NCBI RefSeq assembly: GCF_036327775.1
Contig: NZ_CP109598.1
Coordinates: forward strand, 6,801,501-6,865,500
Reading direction: 5' to 3'
Origin: Streptomyces sp. NBC_01498
GTDB taxonomy: Bacteria; Actinomycetota; Actinomycetes; Streptomycetales; Streptomycetaceae
Length of the DNA stretch: 64,000 nt
Under the pieces are notes generated by a model. It was not told the DNA's origin. It searched no databases and saw only the letters and a list, made by a program, of their open reading frames with translations. This document shows positions 45,999-53,601 of this stretch, in pieces. How positions within the stretch are numbered: the first letter of the stretch is position 1; each line of letters starts with the position of its first letter. The translations under genes and the position numbers were made by a program.

Positions 45999-47540
45999 CT
46001 ACGCGGACCAGCTGCGCGACGACGTACGCGCCACGCCCGACCGGCTCTGCGACCCGCCCGAGGAGCCCGAGCCGGACGGCCTGCGGCCCTGCCCCGGACG
46101 GCTGCGCCCCCGGCTGCCCGAACCGCTCTTGGCACGCTCCGAGACGGGGGTGGTGATGATGACGGGAACGCCTGAGGGTGCTTGGGCGCCGGTGATTCTG
46201 CTCAGTTCGGCTTCGCCGGAGCGGACCTGTGCGATCTGCGGGACGATGCCGGCGTCGGACATCAGGCGCGTCATCTCGCGGCGCTGGTTGGGCAGGACGA
46301 GGGTGACGACGCTGCCGGATTCCCCGGCGCGCGCGGTACGTCCGCCTCGGTGCAGGTAGTCCTTGTGGTCGCTGGGCGGGTCGACGTTCACGACGAGGTC
46401 GAGATTGTCGATGTGGATGCCGCGTGCGGCGACGTTCGTCGCCACGAGTACCGTCACATGGCCCGTCTTGAACCGGGCGAGTGTCCGGGTGCGCTGCGGC
46501 TGGGACTTGCCCCCGTGGAGCGCGGCGGCGCGTACTCCGCTGTTCAGCAGGTGCTCGGTGAGCCGGTCGACGGCGTGTTTGGTGTCCAGGAACATCAGTA
46601 CCCGGCCGTCGCGTGCCGCGATCTCCGTGGTGGTGGCGTACTTGTCGGCGTTCTGTACGTGCAGGACGTGGTGCTCCATGGTGGTGACCGTGCCGACGGC
46701 CGCGTCCACGGAGTGGACCACCGGGTCGTGCAGGTAGCGGCGTACCAGCAGGTCGACGTTGCGGTCGAGTGTCGCGGAGAACAGCATGCGCTGGCCGTCC
46801 GGCCGTACCTGGTCGAGGAGCTCGGTGACCTGGGGCATGAAGCCCATGTCGGCCATCTGGTCGGCTTCGTCGAGGACGGTGATGGCCACCTGGTCCAACG
46901 CGCAGTCGCCGCGCTCGATCAGGTCCTTGAGCCGTCCGGGTGTCGCCACGACGATCTCGGCGCCGCCGCGCAGCGCGCCGGCCTGGCGGCCGATCGACAT
47001 GCCGCCGACGACGGTGGCGAGCCGCAGCTTCAGCGCGCGGGCGTAGGGGGTGAGCGCGTCGGTGACCTGCTGGGCCAGCTCACGGGTCGGTACGAGCACG
47101 AGCACCAGCGGCTGCCTGGGCTGGGCGCGCTGGCCCGCCGTGCGGACCAGGAGCGCCAGACCGAAGGCGAGGGTCTTGCCGGAGCCGGTGCGCCCGCGGC
47201 CCAGGACGTCGCGGCCCGCGATCGAGTTCGGCAGCGTCGCGGCCTGGATGGGGAACGGCTCGCTCACGCCGAGGCCGGCGAGCGTCGTCATGACCGGGTC
47301 GGGCAGGTCGAGCTCGGCGAAGCTCGACACGGCGGGCAGGGCCGGTGTGAGGGTGACCGGCAGGGCGAACTCGCCCTGGAGGGCGGCGGGACGACGGCCG
47401 TAGCCGCCCCCGGACCGGCCGGAGGAGCCGGGGCGTCCGGAGCCGGACGACGACCCGGGGCGGAAGCGGCTGTTGCCTCCGGTGGAGCCGCCGGAGCGGG
47501 TACGGGAATAACGGTCGTTCGTGCGAGGCGTGCGGTTCAA
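45999..47540 (-). CDS. DEAD-box ATP-dependent RNA helicase
   Basis: About 513 residues. RecA domain 1 holds GRGRTGSGKTLAF (Walker A), VPTRELAQQ, VATPGRLKDL and LDEADQM (motif II); LFSATLD is motif III. Domain 2 has HGGKSQPQRT, VATNVAARGIHI and YLHRGGRTARAG. The first ~50 and last ~40 residues are Gly/Ser/Arg-rich, probably RNA-contacting tails. I place the start at a TTG (47540), preceded by AGAGAGG at 7 bases; a GTG at 47564 is possible. It likely unwinds RNA for ribosome assembly or decay, especially in the cold. Confidence 0.93.
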   Translation of the reverse strand: MNRTPRTNDRYSRTRSGGSTGGNSRFRPGSSSGSGRPGSSGRSGGGYGRRPAALQGEFALPVTLTPALPAVSSFAELDLPDPVMTTLAGLGVSEPFPIQAATLPNSIAGRDVLGRGRTGSGKTLAFGLALLVRTAGQRAQPRQPLVLVLVPTRELAQQVTDALTPYARALKLRLATVVGGMSIGRQAGALRGGAEIVVATPGRLKDLIERGDCALDQVAITVLDEADQMADMGFMPQVTELLDQVRPDGQRMLFSATLDRNVDLLVRRYLHDPVVHSVDAAVGTVTTMEHHVLHVQNADKYATTTEIAARDGRVLMFLDTKHAVDRLTEHLLNSGVRAAALHGGKSQPQRTRTLARFKTGHVTVLVATNVAARGIHIDNLDLVVNVDPPSDHKDYLHRGGRTARAGESGSVVTLVLPNQRREMTRLMSDAGIVPQIAQVRSGEAELSRITGAQAPSGVPVIITTPVSERAKSGSGSRGRSRPGQGRRPSGSGSSGGSQSRSGVARTSSRSWSA

Positions 47541-47838
47541 GCTGAACCTCTCTCGATGCGGCACGTATCGAGGAACTCTTGGGCAGAATGACCGCGCAAG
47601 GAATCGCAAGAACGAGCCGGGGGAATACGAAGAACGGAACCGCGCCGGGACATGAGATCCGGAAACGGCGCGGGAAATCGGGTCGGAATCGACCGGTGGT
47701 GACGAGATGCGGCGACGGATCGCCGTGGTGCGGGGCCCGCGTCGGGCATGAGCCGGACGGCGGGCGGAAAACCGGCCCGCGCCGTGACCCGCGGGCCCCG
47801 GCCGCACCGGGCGGGCCCGGGGAAAAGGCAACGCAGCC
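47541..47838. other. Helicase leader and intergenic region
   Basis: No gene seen. On the minus strand this is the promoter and untranslated leader of the helicase, about 300 bases before the cold-shock terminator. I cannot assign promoter boxes. Confidence 0.4.
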
Positions 47839-47866
47839 GGGGCCCGCATCGCAAGGTGCGGGCCCC
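47839..47866 (-). terminator. Terminator after the cold-shock gene
   Basis: GGGGCCCGCA and TGCGGGCCCC form a 10-bp stem around an 8-base loop, 23 bases past the cold-shock stop on the minus strand. Confidence 0.75.
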
Positions 47867-47888
47867 AGCTACGTCATACGTCTTGGTG

Positions 47889-48092
47889 TCAGGCGGGGAC
47901 GATGTTCTCCGCCTGCGGGCCCTTCTGGCCCTGCGTGACGTCGAAGGTCACCTTCTGGCCTTCCTGGAGCTCACGGAAGCCCTGGGCGGCGATGTTCGAG
48001 TAGTGGGCGAAGACGTCGGCGCCGCCGCCGTCCTGCTCGATGAAGCCGAAGCCCTTTTCCGCGTTGAACCACTTGACGGTGCCACTAGCCAT
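47889..48092 (-). CDS. CspA-family cold-shock protein
   Basis: 67 residues, the standard length. RNP1-type [19 protein letters not shown] and [10 protein letters not shown] at the N-terminus are the nucleic-acid-binding surface of cold-shock domains. It acts as an RNA chaperone. GAAGGAG is 6 bases before the ATG. A long leader with a perfect hairpin precedes it, suggesting post-transcriptional control. Confidence 0.96.
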   Translation of the reverse strand: MASGTVKWFNAEKGFGFIEQDGGGADVFAHYSNIAAQGFRELQEGQKVTFDVTQGQKGPQAENIVPA

Positions 48093-48121
48093 TTTGATCT
48101 CCTTCAGGGCAATGCTGCCCG

Positions 48122-48144
48122 GGAGTCCGCACTGTGCGGACTCC
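48122..48144 (-). promoter_or_regulatory. Hairpin in the cold-shock gene leader
   Basis: GGAGTCCGCA pairs with TGCGGACTCC around a 3-base loop, about 30 bases upstream of the start codon on the minus strand. It is a good candidate temperature-responsive or stability element in the 5' leader. Confidence 0.6.
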
Positions 48145-48476
48145 GCGTCGCCTGAGATGATTGCCCCGTCCGGAGAAATACCGGAAATACAAAAGTGCGC
48201 CCACCGGCACATAAAGTCGGCGAGAGCACTTGAAGTTTTCGGGAACCACAACTGCAACTGAAGGACACACTAGCACGGTGGATCCGGCCGAGTACGGGCT
48301 GTCCCGGAGAACCGGGCGGGCGCACGGGAAAATCACGCGAGTCGCCGGAGAATTTTCCGGATCCGCGATCGGGGAATATTCTCCGGTTCTTCACCGGACC
48401 GTGTCCCGGCGACGTGCCGCGGTGCGTCCGAAAACCGTTCCGGGGAGCGTGCGCGGGGCCGTTCGGCGGGCGGCGT
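48145..48476. promoter_or_regulatory. Cold-shock gene promoter and leader
   Basis: On the minus strand TAGTGT (48272-48267) fits a Streptomyces -10 box and would give a leader of about 165 bases; no convincing -35 is seen. The remainder to 48476 holds no gene. The region around 48150-48270 is less G+C-rich than its flanks. Confidence 0.4.
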
Positions 48477-49271
48477 TCAGGGGGCGCGGACGTACGGCGT
48501 GGTCGTGGCCAGTTCCGCGAAGCCGAGCCGCCGCAGGATGGGCCGGCTCTCGCGCGACGCGTCGACCTGGAGATAGCGGTAGCCCCGTTCGGCGGCCAGC
48601 CGGGTACGGAAGGCGACCAGCGCGCGGTAGAGACCCCGGCCGCGCCAGCCGGGGACGGTGCCGCCGCCCCAGAGACCGGCGAAGTCCGTACCGGGCGGCA
48701 GCTCCATCCGGGCCGCGCTGACCGGGGTGTCGCCGGCGAGGGCGACCACCGCCGCCACACTGCCCGGCGCGGCGGCGAGTTGGCCCAGCAGCCGCTCACG
48801 GGTGTGCGCCCGGTCCTCGCCGAACGCCCGCTCGTGGACCTCGGCCATCAGCTCCACGCCCGCCGCGTCGGTCACCGCGACCAGCCGCACCCCGTCGGGC
48901 AGCGGGACATGACCGGGCAGCCCGGCGGTCTCGGCGATCATCAGGGTCTCCGGCGGTTCGGGAGTGAATCCGGCCGCGAGAAGCCGTCCGGCGAGGTCGG
49001 CGGGCCCGTCGTAGGAGTAGAGCTTCCACTCGAACTCCAGCCCCAGCGAGGCGAAATGGCGTATCTGCCCGGCGATCGCGGCATCCGCGGAGTCCGCGTC
49101 GAGAGCGGACCACAGCACGCCGTTCCAGCCGCCTTCCGGCGCCGCGCCGGGGCCGCCGACCGTCTGCCGGACGACCGCGCCGACCCGTTCGACCACGGCT
49201 CCGGGGCCGTCGGCCGGGGCTTCCCTGCGCATCTGGCGGTCGAACCGCGCGCGTACGTCCTCCGTGTCCAT
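48477..49271 (-). CDS. GNAT-family N-acetyltransferase
   Basis: 264 residues from ATG 49271. The C-terminal half has the acetyl-CoA binding segment GGTVPGWRGRGLYRALVAF, followed by GYRYLQVDASRESRPILRRLGF, read as two halves, both classic GNAT features. The N-terminal ~130 residues may be a second, degenerate GNAT fold. The acceptor molecule is unknown. Monocistronic. Confidence 0.85.
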   Translation of the reverse strand: MDTEDVRARFDRQMRREAPADGPGAVVERVGAVVRQTVGGPGAAPEGGWNGVLWSALDADSADAAIAGQIRHFASLGLEFEWKLYSYDGPADLAGRLLAAGFTPEPPETLMIAETAGLPGHVPLPDGVRLVAVTDAAGVELMAEVHERAFGEDRAHTRERLLGQLAAAPGSVAAVVALAGDTPVSAARMELPPGTDFAGLWGGGTVPGWRGRGLYRALVAFRTRLAAERGYRYLQVDASRESRPILRRLGFAELATTTPYVRAP

Positions 49272-49331
49272 CCGCCCACCCCACCGGAGACCCGACCCCC
49301 ACCGCAACCGGGTTGTCCGCGACGGCGTTGC

Positions 49332-50006
49332 TCAGGCCGCCCGGCGGGTCTCGGTGAGGCGGGCGAAGGCGACGACGTTGCCCTGGTACCCGGTCCGCTC
49401 CGTGTAGCCGCCGCCGCAGGTGATCAGGCGCAGTTCCGGTGCCCCGGTCGCGCGGTAGACGCTCCTGGCGGGGAAGTCCCGCTTGGGGAAGCCCTCGACG
49501 CCGTAGACGGTGAACACCGCCGTGGTGCCGTCGGCACGGCTCACCTCGACCCGGCTGCCCCGGGCGATCCTGCCCAGGTCGTAGAAGACCGCCGGGCCCT
49601 TCCCGGTGTCGACATGGCCCACGATCACCGAGGTGCCCTGCTCGCCGGGGGTGACCGATCCCCGGAAGTGGCCCGCGAGTCCGGGCCGGTCGGCGGGCGG
49701 CGCGTCGATCCAGCCGTCCGCGTCCAGGGACACCCGGGTGAGCGGCGCGTCGACGCGTACGGAGGGGATGCGGAGCCGGGTCGCGGGGGAGAGCGGCAGC
49801 GGCGGCGCCGCCCGTGCCGCCGTGCCCGCCGGTTTCGGCATCGGGACCGGCCGCGCGCCCGTCCGGGCGTTCGCCTCGGCCCCGGCGGGCCCCGGCGGCA
49901 GCACGACCCGGCCCTCCACGCTGAGCCGGACCACGAAGACGCCCACCAGCAGGAGCAGGACGAGCGACGCCCACCGGGAGGCCCGGAGCCGTTCCGTCTC
50001 GGTCAC
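49332..50006 (-). CDS. Class F sortase
   Basis: 224 residues. An N-terminal membrane helix (WASLVLLLLVGVFVVRL) anchors an extracellular sortase domain. The catalytic triad is visible as VGHVDTG (His), LITCGGGY (Cys) and NVVAFARL (Arg). IPSVRVDAPLTRV is the usual strand entry. Sortases cut and re-link secreted proteins at the cell wall. The GTG start overlaps the upstream gene, so the two are co-translated. Confidence 0.92.
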   Translation of the reverse strand: MTETERLRASRWASLVLLLLVGVFVVRLSVEGRVVLPPGPAGAEANARTGARPVPMPKPAGTAARAAPPLPLSPATRLRIPSVRVDAPLTRVSLDADGWIDAPPADRPGLAGHFRGSVTPGEQGTSVIVGHVDTGKGPAVFYDLGRIARGSRVEVSRADGTTAVFTVYGVEGFPKRDFPARSVYRATGAPELRLITCGGGYTERTGYQGNVVAFARLTETRRAA

Positions 50007-50653
50007 CGGGAGCCGTTCGCCGACCGGTCGCGGGCGAGCCGGACGCCGCCCGCCACCGCGAGCGCGACGACCGCCGCCCCGACCGCCAGACCCGCCGTGT
50101 GCGGTCCGCCGTCGGTGCTGCCGCCGACACCCGCCCTGACGCCCTGGTGCGCGCCCTCCTCGTAGGGGTCCTTCGGCTCGTGGGGCCGCTGCCCGGGAGG
50201 CTCCGGCCGGTCCGGGGGCTTCGGGTGGTCCGGCCGGGGCGGCTCCCAGGGACCGGGCGGCTTCGCCGAGTGCGGCGGCCTGTCCGGCTTCCCGGGCCGG
50301 TGCGGCTTCCCGGGCCCGCCCGGCCTGATCGTCAGCGGCACCGAACGGATCACCCCGTCGCAGTCGAAGGTGATCTCGTACTCGGCCTCCGGTTTCACGT
50401 CGTCGAAGATCCGGGCCGACTTCGTGCCGCCCTCTTCGAGGGTGACGGTCTCGAACACCCCCGACGACACGGTCACGGTCGGCACCTGGCACCCGGCCGT
50501 CGACACCGTCACCTCGCCGCCCGGCTCGACCGCCTCGGGGGAGACGCTGTACTCGTACTCCGCCTCGTCACCCGCGAACGCCGGCGCCGCCGCCCCGAGA
50601 AGGAGTGCCGCGACGCCCGCGACCGCCGCCGGGGCCGTACCTGTCGTGCGCAT
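50003..50653 (-). CDS. Secreted Pro-rich protein with C-terminal membrane helix, coupled to sortase
   Basis: 216 residues. A signal peptide (AAVAGVAALLLGAAAPAFA) precedes a beta-sandwich-like domain of about 90 residues with a Cys pair (STAGCQVP, TFDCDGV). Then come ~60 residues of Pro/Lys/Arg-rich spacer and a final helix (AGLAVGAAVVALAVAGGVRL) with a basic tail. The architecture is that of a cell-wall-anchored surface protein, but no LPxTG-like motif is evident before the helix. GTGA overlap with the sortase suggests they work together. Confidence 0.8.
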   Translation of the reverse strand: MRTTGTAPAAVAGVAALLLGAAAPAFAGDEAEYEYSVSPEAVEPGGEVTVSTAGCQVPTVTVSSGVFETVTLEEGGTKSARIFDDVKPEAEYEITFDCDGVIRSVPLTIRPGGPGKPHRPGKPDRPPHSAKPPGPWEPPRPDHPKPPDRPEPPGQRPHEPKDPYEEGAHQGVRAGVGGSTDGGPHTAGLAVGAAVVALAVAGGVRLARDRSANGSR

Positions 50654-51110
50654 CGGATCTCCACTCGTGAGCGTCCCGCCGTACGTCGGAGGCGTCCCGG
50701 CGGGAAATACCGGGCGCACCGCACAGCGATCCCGACGCTAGAAGTGATGAATTGTCAGCGCACTCCGGGAGCCGTTCGGCGCCGCCAGTCGGGTTATCGA
50801 AGGCGGTCCCGGAACGGAGGGCGCGGCAACGCGTAACCGGTGAGCTGGATGTGATGGATGGGGTGGAAAAGGAGGGTCGGCCATGGCCCGAAATCTTCGA
50901 ACATCTGACCTGCTGGTGGGTCGGGCACGCTTTTCCCCGCATACGGCGCCGTGAATTCCCCGAAACCCGGACGGCGGAGCGGTGCCGCGTGCCATGCTCG
51001 GTAAGCACCCTTACCGGCGACCGCGTACGGATATGCGATGTGCGGCCCGCGGTGTCGCGAGGTGGTGGGGCGAGGGGCGAGGCGGGCCGGTCGGACACGG
51101 GGAGGGCCGA
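50654..51110. promoter_or_regulatory. Divergent promoter region, sortase operon and TetR gene
   Basis: About 450 bases with no convincing gene. It must contain the promoters of both flanking units and, as is usual, operators of the TetR protein. I could not single out a palindrome with confidence. Confidence 0.35.
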
Positions 51111-51806
51111 ATGGACGTGACGGACGATCCCGGGGACGGCACGGCCGGTTTCCCGCTCGGCGGCGGGGACGCCCGCAAGGCGCTGCGCCGGGAGCGGCTG
51201 CTGACGACGGCCACCGACCTCTTCACCACGCGTGGCTACGTGGGCACGTCGATCGAACGGATCTGCGCCACCGCGCGTGTGTCGATCCGCGCTTTCTACC
51301 AGGAGTTCGAGGGGCGCGAGGCCCTGCTGATCGCCCTGCACAACCAGGTCGCGCAGGCGGGCATGGCGGCCACCGTGACGGCGCTCGGCGAGCCCGGCAT
51401 GGACACGGCCGACACCCGGACCCGGGTGAGCGCGCTCGTCCGTGCCTTCGTCGCCGCCGTGACCGCCGATCTCGCCTCCGCGAAGGTCGCCTTCGTCGAG
51501 GTGATCGGGGTCAACCGCGCGGTGGAGGAGCACCGGGTGATCTGGCGCAGCCTGTGGACCGACTTCCTCACCGGCGAGGCCGACCGTGCCGTCGCCAGGG
51601 GAGAGGCGGCGCCGCGCGACCACACGCTGGCGATCGTCGCGCTGATCGGTGCCATCAACGAGCTGATCGCGCACTGGGCGCGCGGCAACGGAACGCTGCC
51701 GCGCGAGGTGGTGGCGGACGAGACGATCCGGCACGTGCTCGCCACGATCGGCCGTCCCACGAAGGAGCCGGGCCCCGGCGCCGTACCGGCCGACGAGGGG
51801 GCGTGA
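51111..51806 (+). CDS. TetR-family transcriptional regulator
   Basis: 231 residues from ATG 51111, GGGGAGGG upstream. The helix-turn-helix reads RLLTTATDLFTTRGYVGTSI and ERICATARVSIRAFYQEF. The C-terminal helical domain (residues ~75-200) is the ligand-binding and dimer part. Its effector is unknown. The next small gene follows after 4 bases, so they form a pair. Confidence 0.93.
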   Translation: MDVTDDPGDGTAGFPLGGGDARKALRRERLLTTATDLFTTRGYVGTSIERICATARVSIRAFYQEFEGREALLIALHNQVAQAGMAATVTALGEPGMDTADTRTRVSALVRAFVAAVTADLASAKVAFVEVIGVNRAVEEHRVIWRSLWTDFLTGEADRAVARGEAAPRDHTLAIVALIGAINELIAHWARGNGTLPREVVADETIRHVLATIGRPTKEPGPGAVPADEGA

Positions 51807-51810
51807 GGAC

Positions 51811-52080
51811 ATGACCGGGCTCTGGCACCAGGTCATGCGGACCATGTCCCAGCCGGACGCGGCCCCCGACGACGACATCCTCGCGCTGGCCGCCGCCGAC
51901 ATCGCCCTGCGCGACCACCCGGAACCGCCCGCGGACGCCGATGTCGTCCTCGACATCGCCCGTACGGAGTTCGCCGCCGTACTGACCGTGCGGCAGGCCC
52001 GGTTCGCGCTCCAGCAGGCCCGCGAGAGGGTCCGGGGACGGACGGCCCCGGGCCGGGCGGGCGACGACGGGGACGGCTGA
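51811..52080 (+). CDS. Small hypothetical protein downstream of the TetR gene
   Basis: 89 residues, MTGLWHQVMRTMSQPDAAPD, largely helical and acidic, with VVLDIARTEFAAVLTVRQAR near the end. It begins 4 bases after the TetR stop, with GTGAGG upstream. No family recognised. Confidence 0.6.
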   Translation: MTGLWHQVMRTMSQPDAAPDDDILALAAADIALRDHPEPPADADVVLDIARTEFAAVLTVRQARFALQQARERVRGRTAPGRAGDDGDG

Positions 52081-52161
52081 CCGGAGACGCCGGGCCGGGT
52101 GTCTCGGCGGGGCCGCACCGCCGGGAGGGCGGCCCGTCCGCTCCGTTAGCCTGAGCGGACG

Positions 52162-53412
52162 ATGAACCGTTTGACGACGCCCTGGGGCGATCTCGACCTT
52201 GCCCGTTTTCCCGAGCAGCCCCGCGACACGCTCCGGGCCTGGGACGCGGCCGACGAGTATCTGCTGAGGCATCTCGCCGACGCCGAGGACGCCCCAGGGG
52301 CGGACACGGACACCGATCCCGGGTCAGCCACCCGGACGGACACCGGGGCCGGCGCACCGGGCGGCGACGGGCGCGCGGGCGCCGGCCTCTCCGGACGGGT
52401 CGTCGTCCTCGGTGACCGGTGGGGCGCGCTCGCCACCGCGCTCGCCCCGCACCGCCCCGTACAGATCACCGACTCCTACCTCACCCAGCGGGCGACCCGC
52501 GCCAATCTGCGGCGCAACGGCATCGACGCCGACGCCGTACGCCTGCGGACGGTACGGGACACCCCGCCCGAGCGGATCGACGTCCTGCTCGTCCGGGTGC
52601 CCAAGAGCCTGTCGCTCCTGGAGGACCAGCTCCACCGGCTGGCGCCCGCCGTGCGGCCGGGGACCGTCGTCGTCGGCACCGGCCGGGTCACCGAGATCCA
52701 CACCTCCACCCTCAAACTCTTCGAACGGATCCTCGGCCCGACCCGGACCTCGCTCGCGGTCAAGAAGGCACGGCTGATCTTCTGCGCGCCGGACACCGAC
52801 CGTGCCGGAGGCGGCCGTGCCGGGACGGGGCCCTGGCCGGTCTCGTACACCGTGCCCGAGGGAGCCGGTACGGCCACGGGGCTGACCGTCGTCAACCACG
52901 CGGGCATCTTCTGCGCCGAACGCCTCGACATCGGCACCCGGTTCTTCCTGCGCCATCTGCCCGAACGCCGGGGCCGGGAGCATGTCGTGGACCTCGGCTG
53001 CGGCAACGGTGTCGTCGGCACCGCCGCCGCCAGGGCCAACCCGGAGGCCCGGCTGACCTTCGTCGACGAGTCCTTCTCGGCCGTGGCGTCCGCCCGCGCG
53101 ACCTTCACCGAGAACGTCGGTACGGACCGCCCGGTGGAGTTCGTCGTCGGCGACGGACCGGCGGACGTGGCGGCCGGGTCGGCCGATCTCGTCCTGAACA
53201 ACCCGCCCTTCCACACGCATCAGACGACCGGGGACGCCACGGCCTGGCGGATGTTCACCGGATCGCGCGAGGCACTGCGCCGGGGCGGCGAACTGTGGGT
53301 GGTCGGCAACCGCCATCTCGGCTACCACACCAAACTGCGGCGCCTCTTCGGCAACTGCGACGTCATGGCGAGCGACCCGAAGTTCGTGGTCCTGCGGTCC
53401 GTACGGCGCTGA
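52162..53412 (+). CDS. RlmG/RsmC-like rRNA guanine methyltransferase
   Basis: 416 residues with the two-lobe RsmC/RlmG layout. An N-terminal non-catalytic methyltransferase-like lobe (VVVLGDRWGALATALAPHRP) is followed by the catalytic one with VVDLGCGNGVVGTAAARANP (SAM motif I) and LVLNNPPFHTHQTT, whose NPPF is typical of N2-guanine methyltransferases. It probably modifies 23S or 16S rRNA. Residues ~45-75 are a low-complexity insert (TDTDPGSATRTDTGAG). Monocistronic. Confidence 0.87.
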   Translation: MNRLTTPWGDLDLARFPEQPRDTLRAWDAADEYLLRHLADAEDAPGADTDTDPGSATRTDTGAGAPGGDGRAGAGLSGRVVVLGDRWGALATALAPHRPVQITDSYLTQRATRANLRRNGIDADAVRLRTVRDTPPERIDVLLVRVPKSLSLLEDQLHRLAPAVRPGTVVVGTGRVTEIHTSTLKLFERILGPTRTSLAVKKARLIFCAPDTDRAGGGRAGTGPWPVSYTVPEGAGTATGLTVVNHAGIFCAERLDIGTRFFLRHLPERRGREHVVDLGCGNGVVGTAAARANPEARLTFVDESFSAVASARATFTENVGTDRPVEFVVGDGPADVAAGSADLVLNNPPFHTHQTTGDATAWRMFTGSREALRRGGELWVVGNRHLGYHTKLRRLFGNCDVMASDPKFVVLRSVRR

Positions 53413-53601
53413 CACCGTGGGACCCGTACGGCCCTGGGACCGTGGATCCGCCGAGGGAGCCCGCCCCGTGCGTCCCGGCGGCGCCGGCACCGGGGGGACG
53501 TGTTCCGGGCGCGGGCCCGAGCCGGGAGGGCCCTAGCGACGCGAACACCCCTCTGCCGACTCCGTGTTGGGCACACGGGAGCTGTTCGGCACACTGGGGT
53601 C

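Noticed and set aside
50752..51110. Open frame of about 120 codons before the TetR gene
   Set aside because: No Shine-Dalgarno and no recognisable fold. It overlaps the region needed for divergent promoters.
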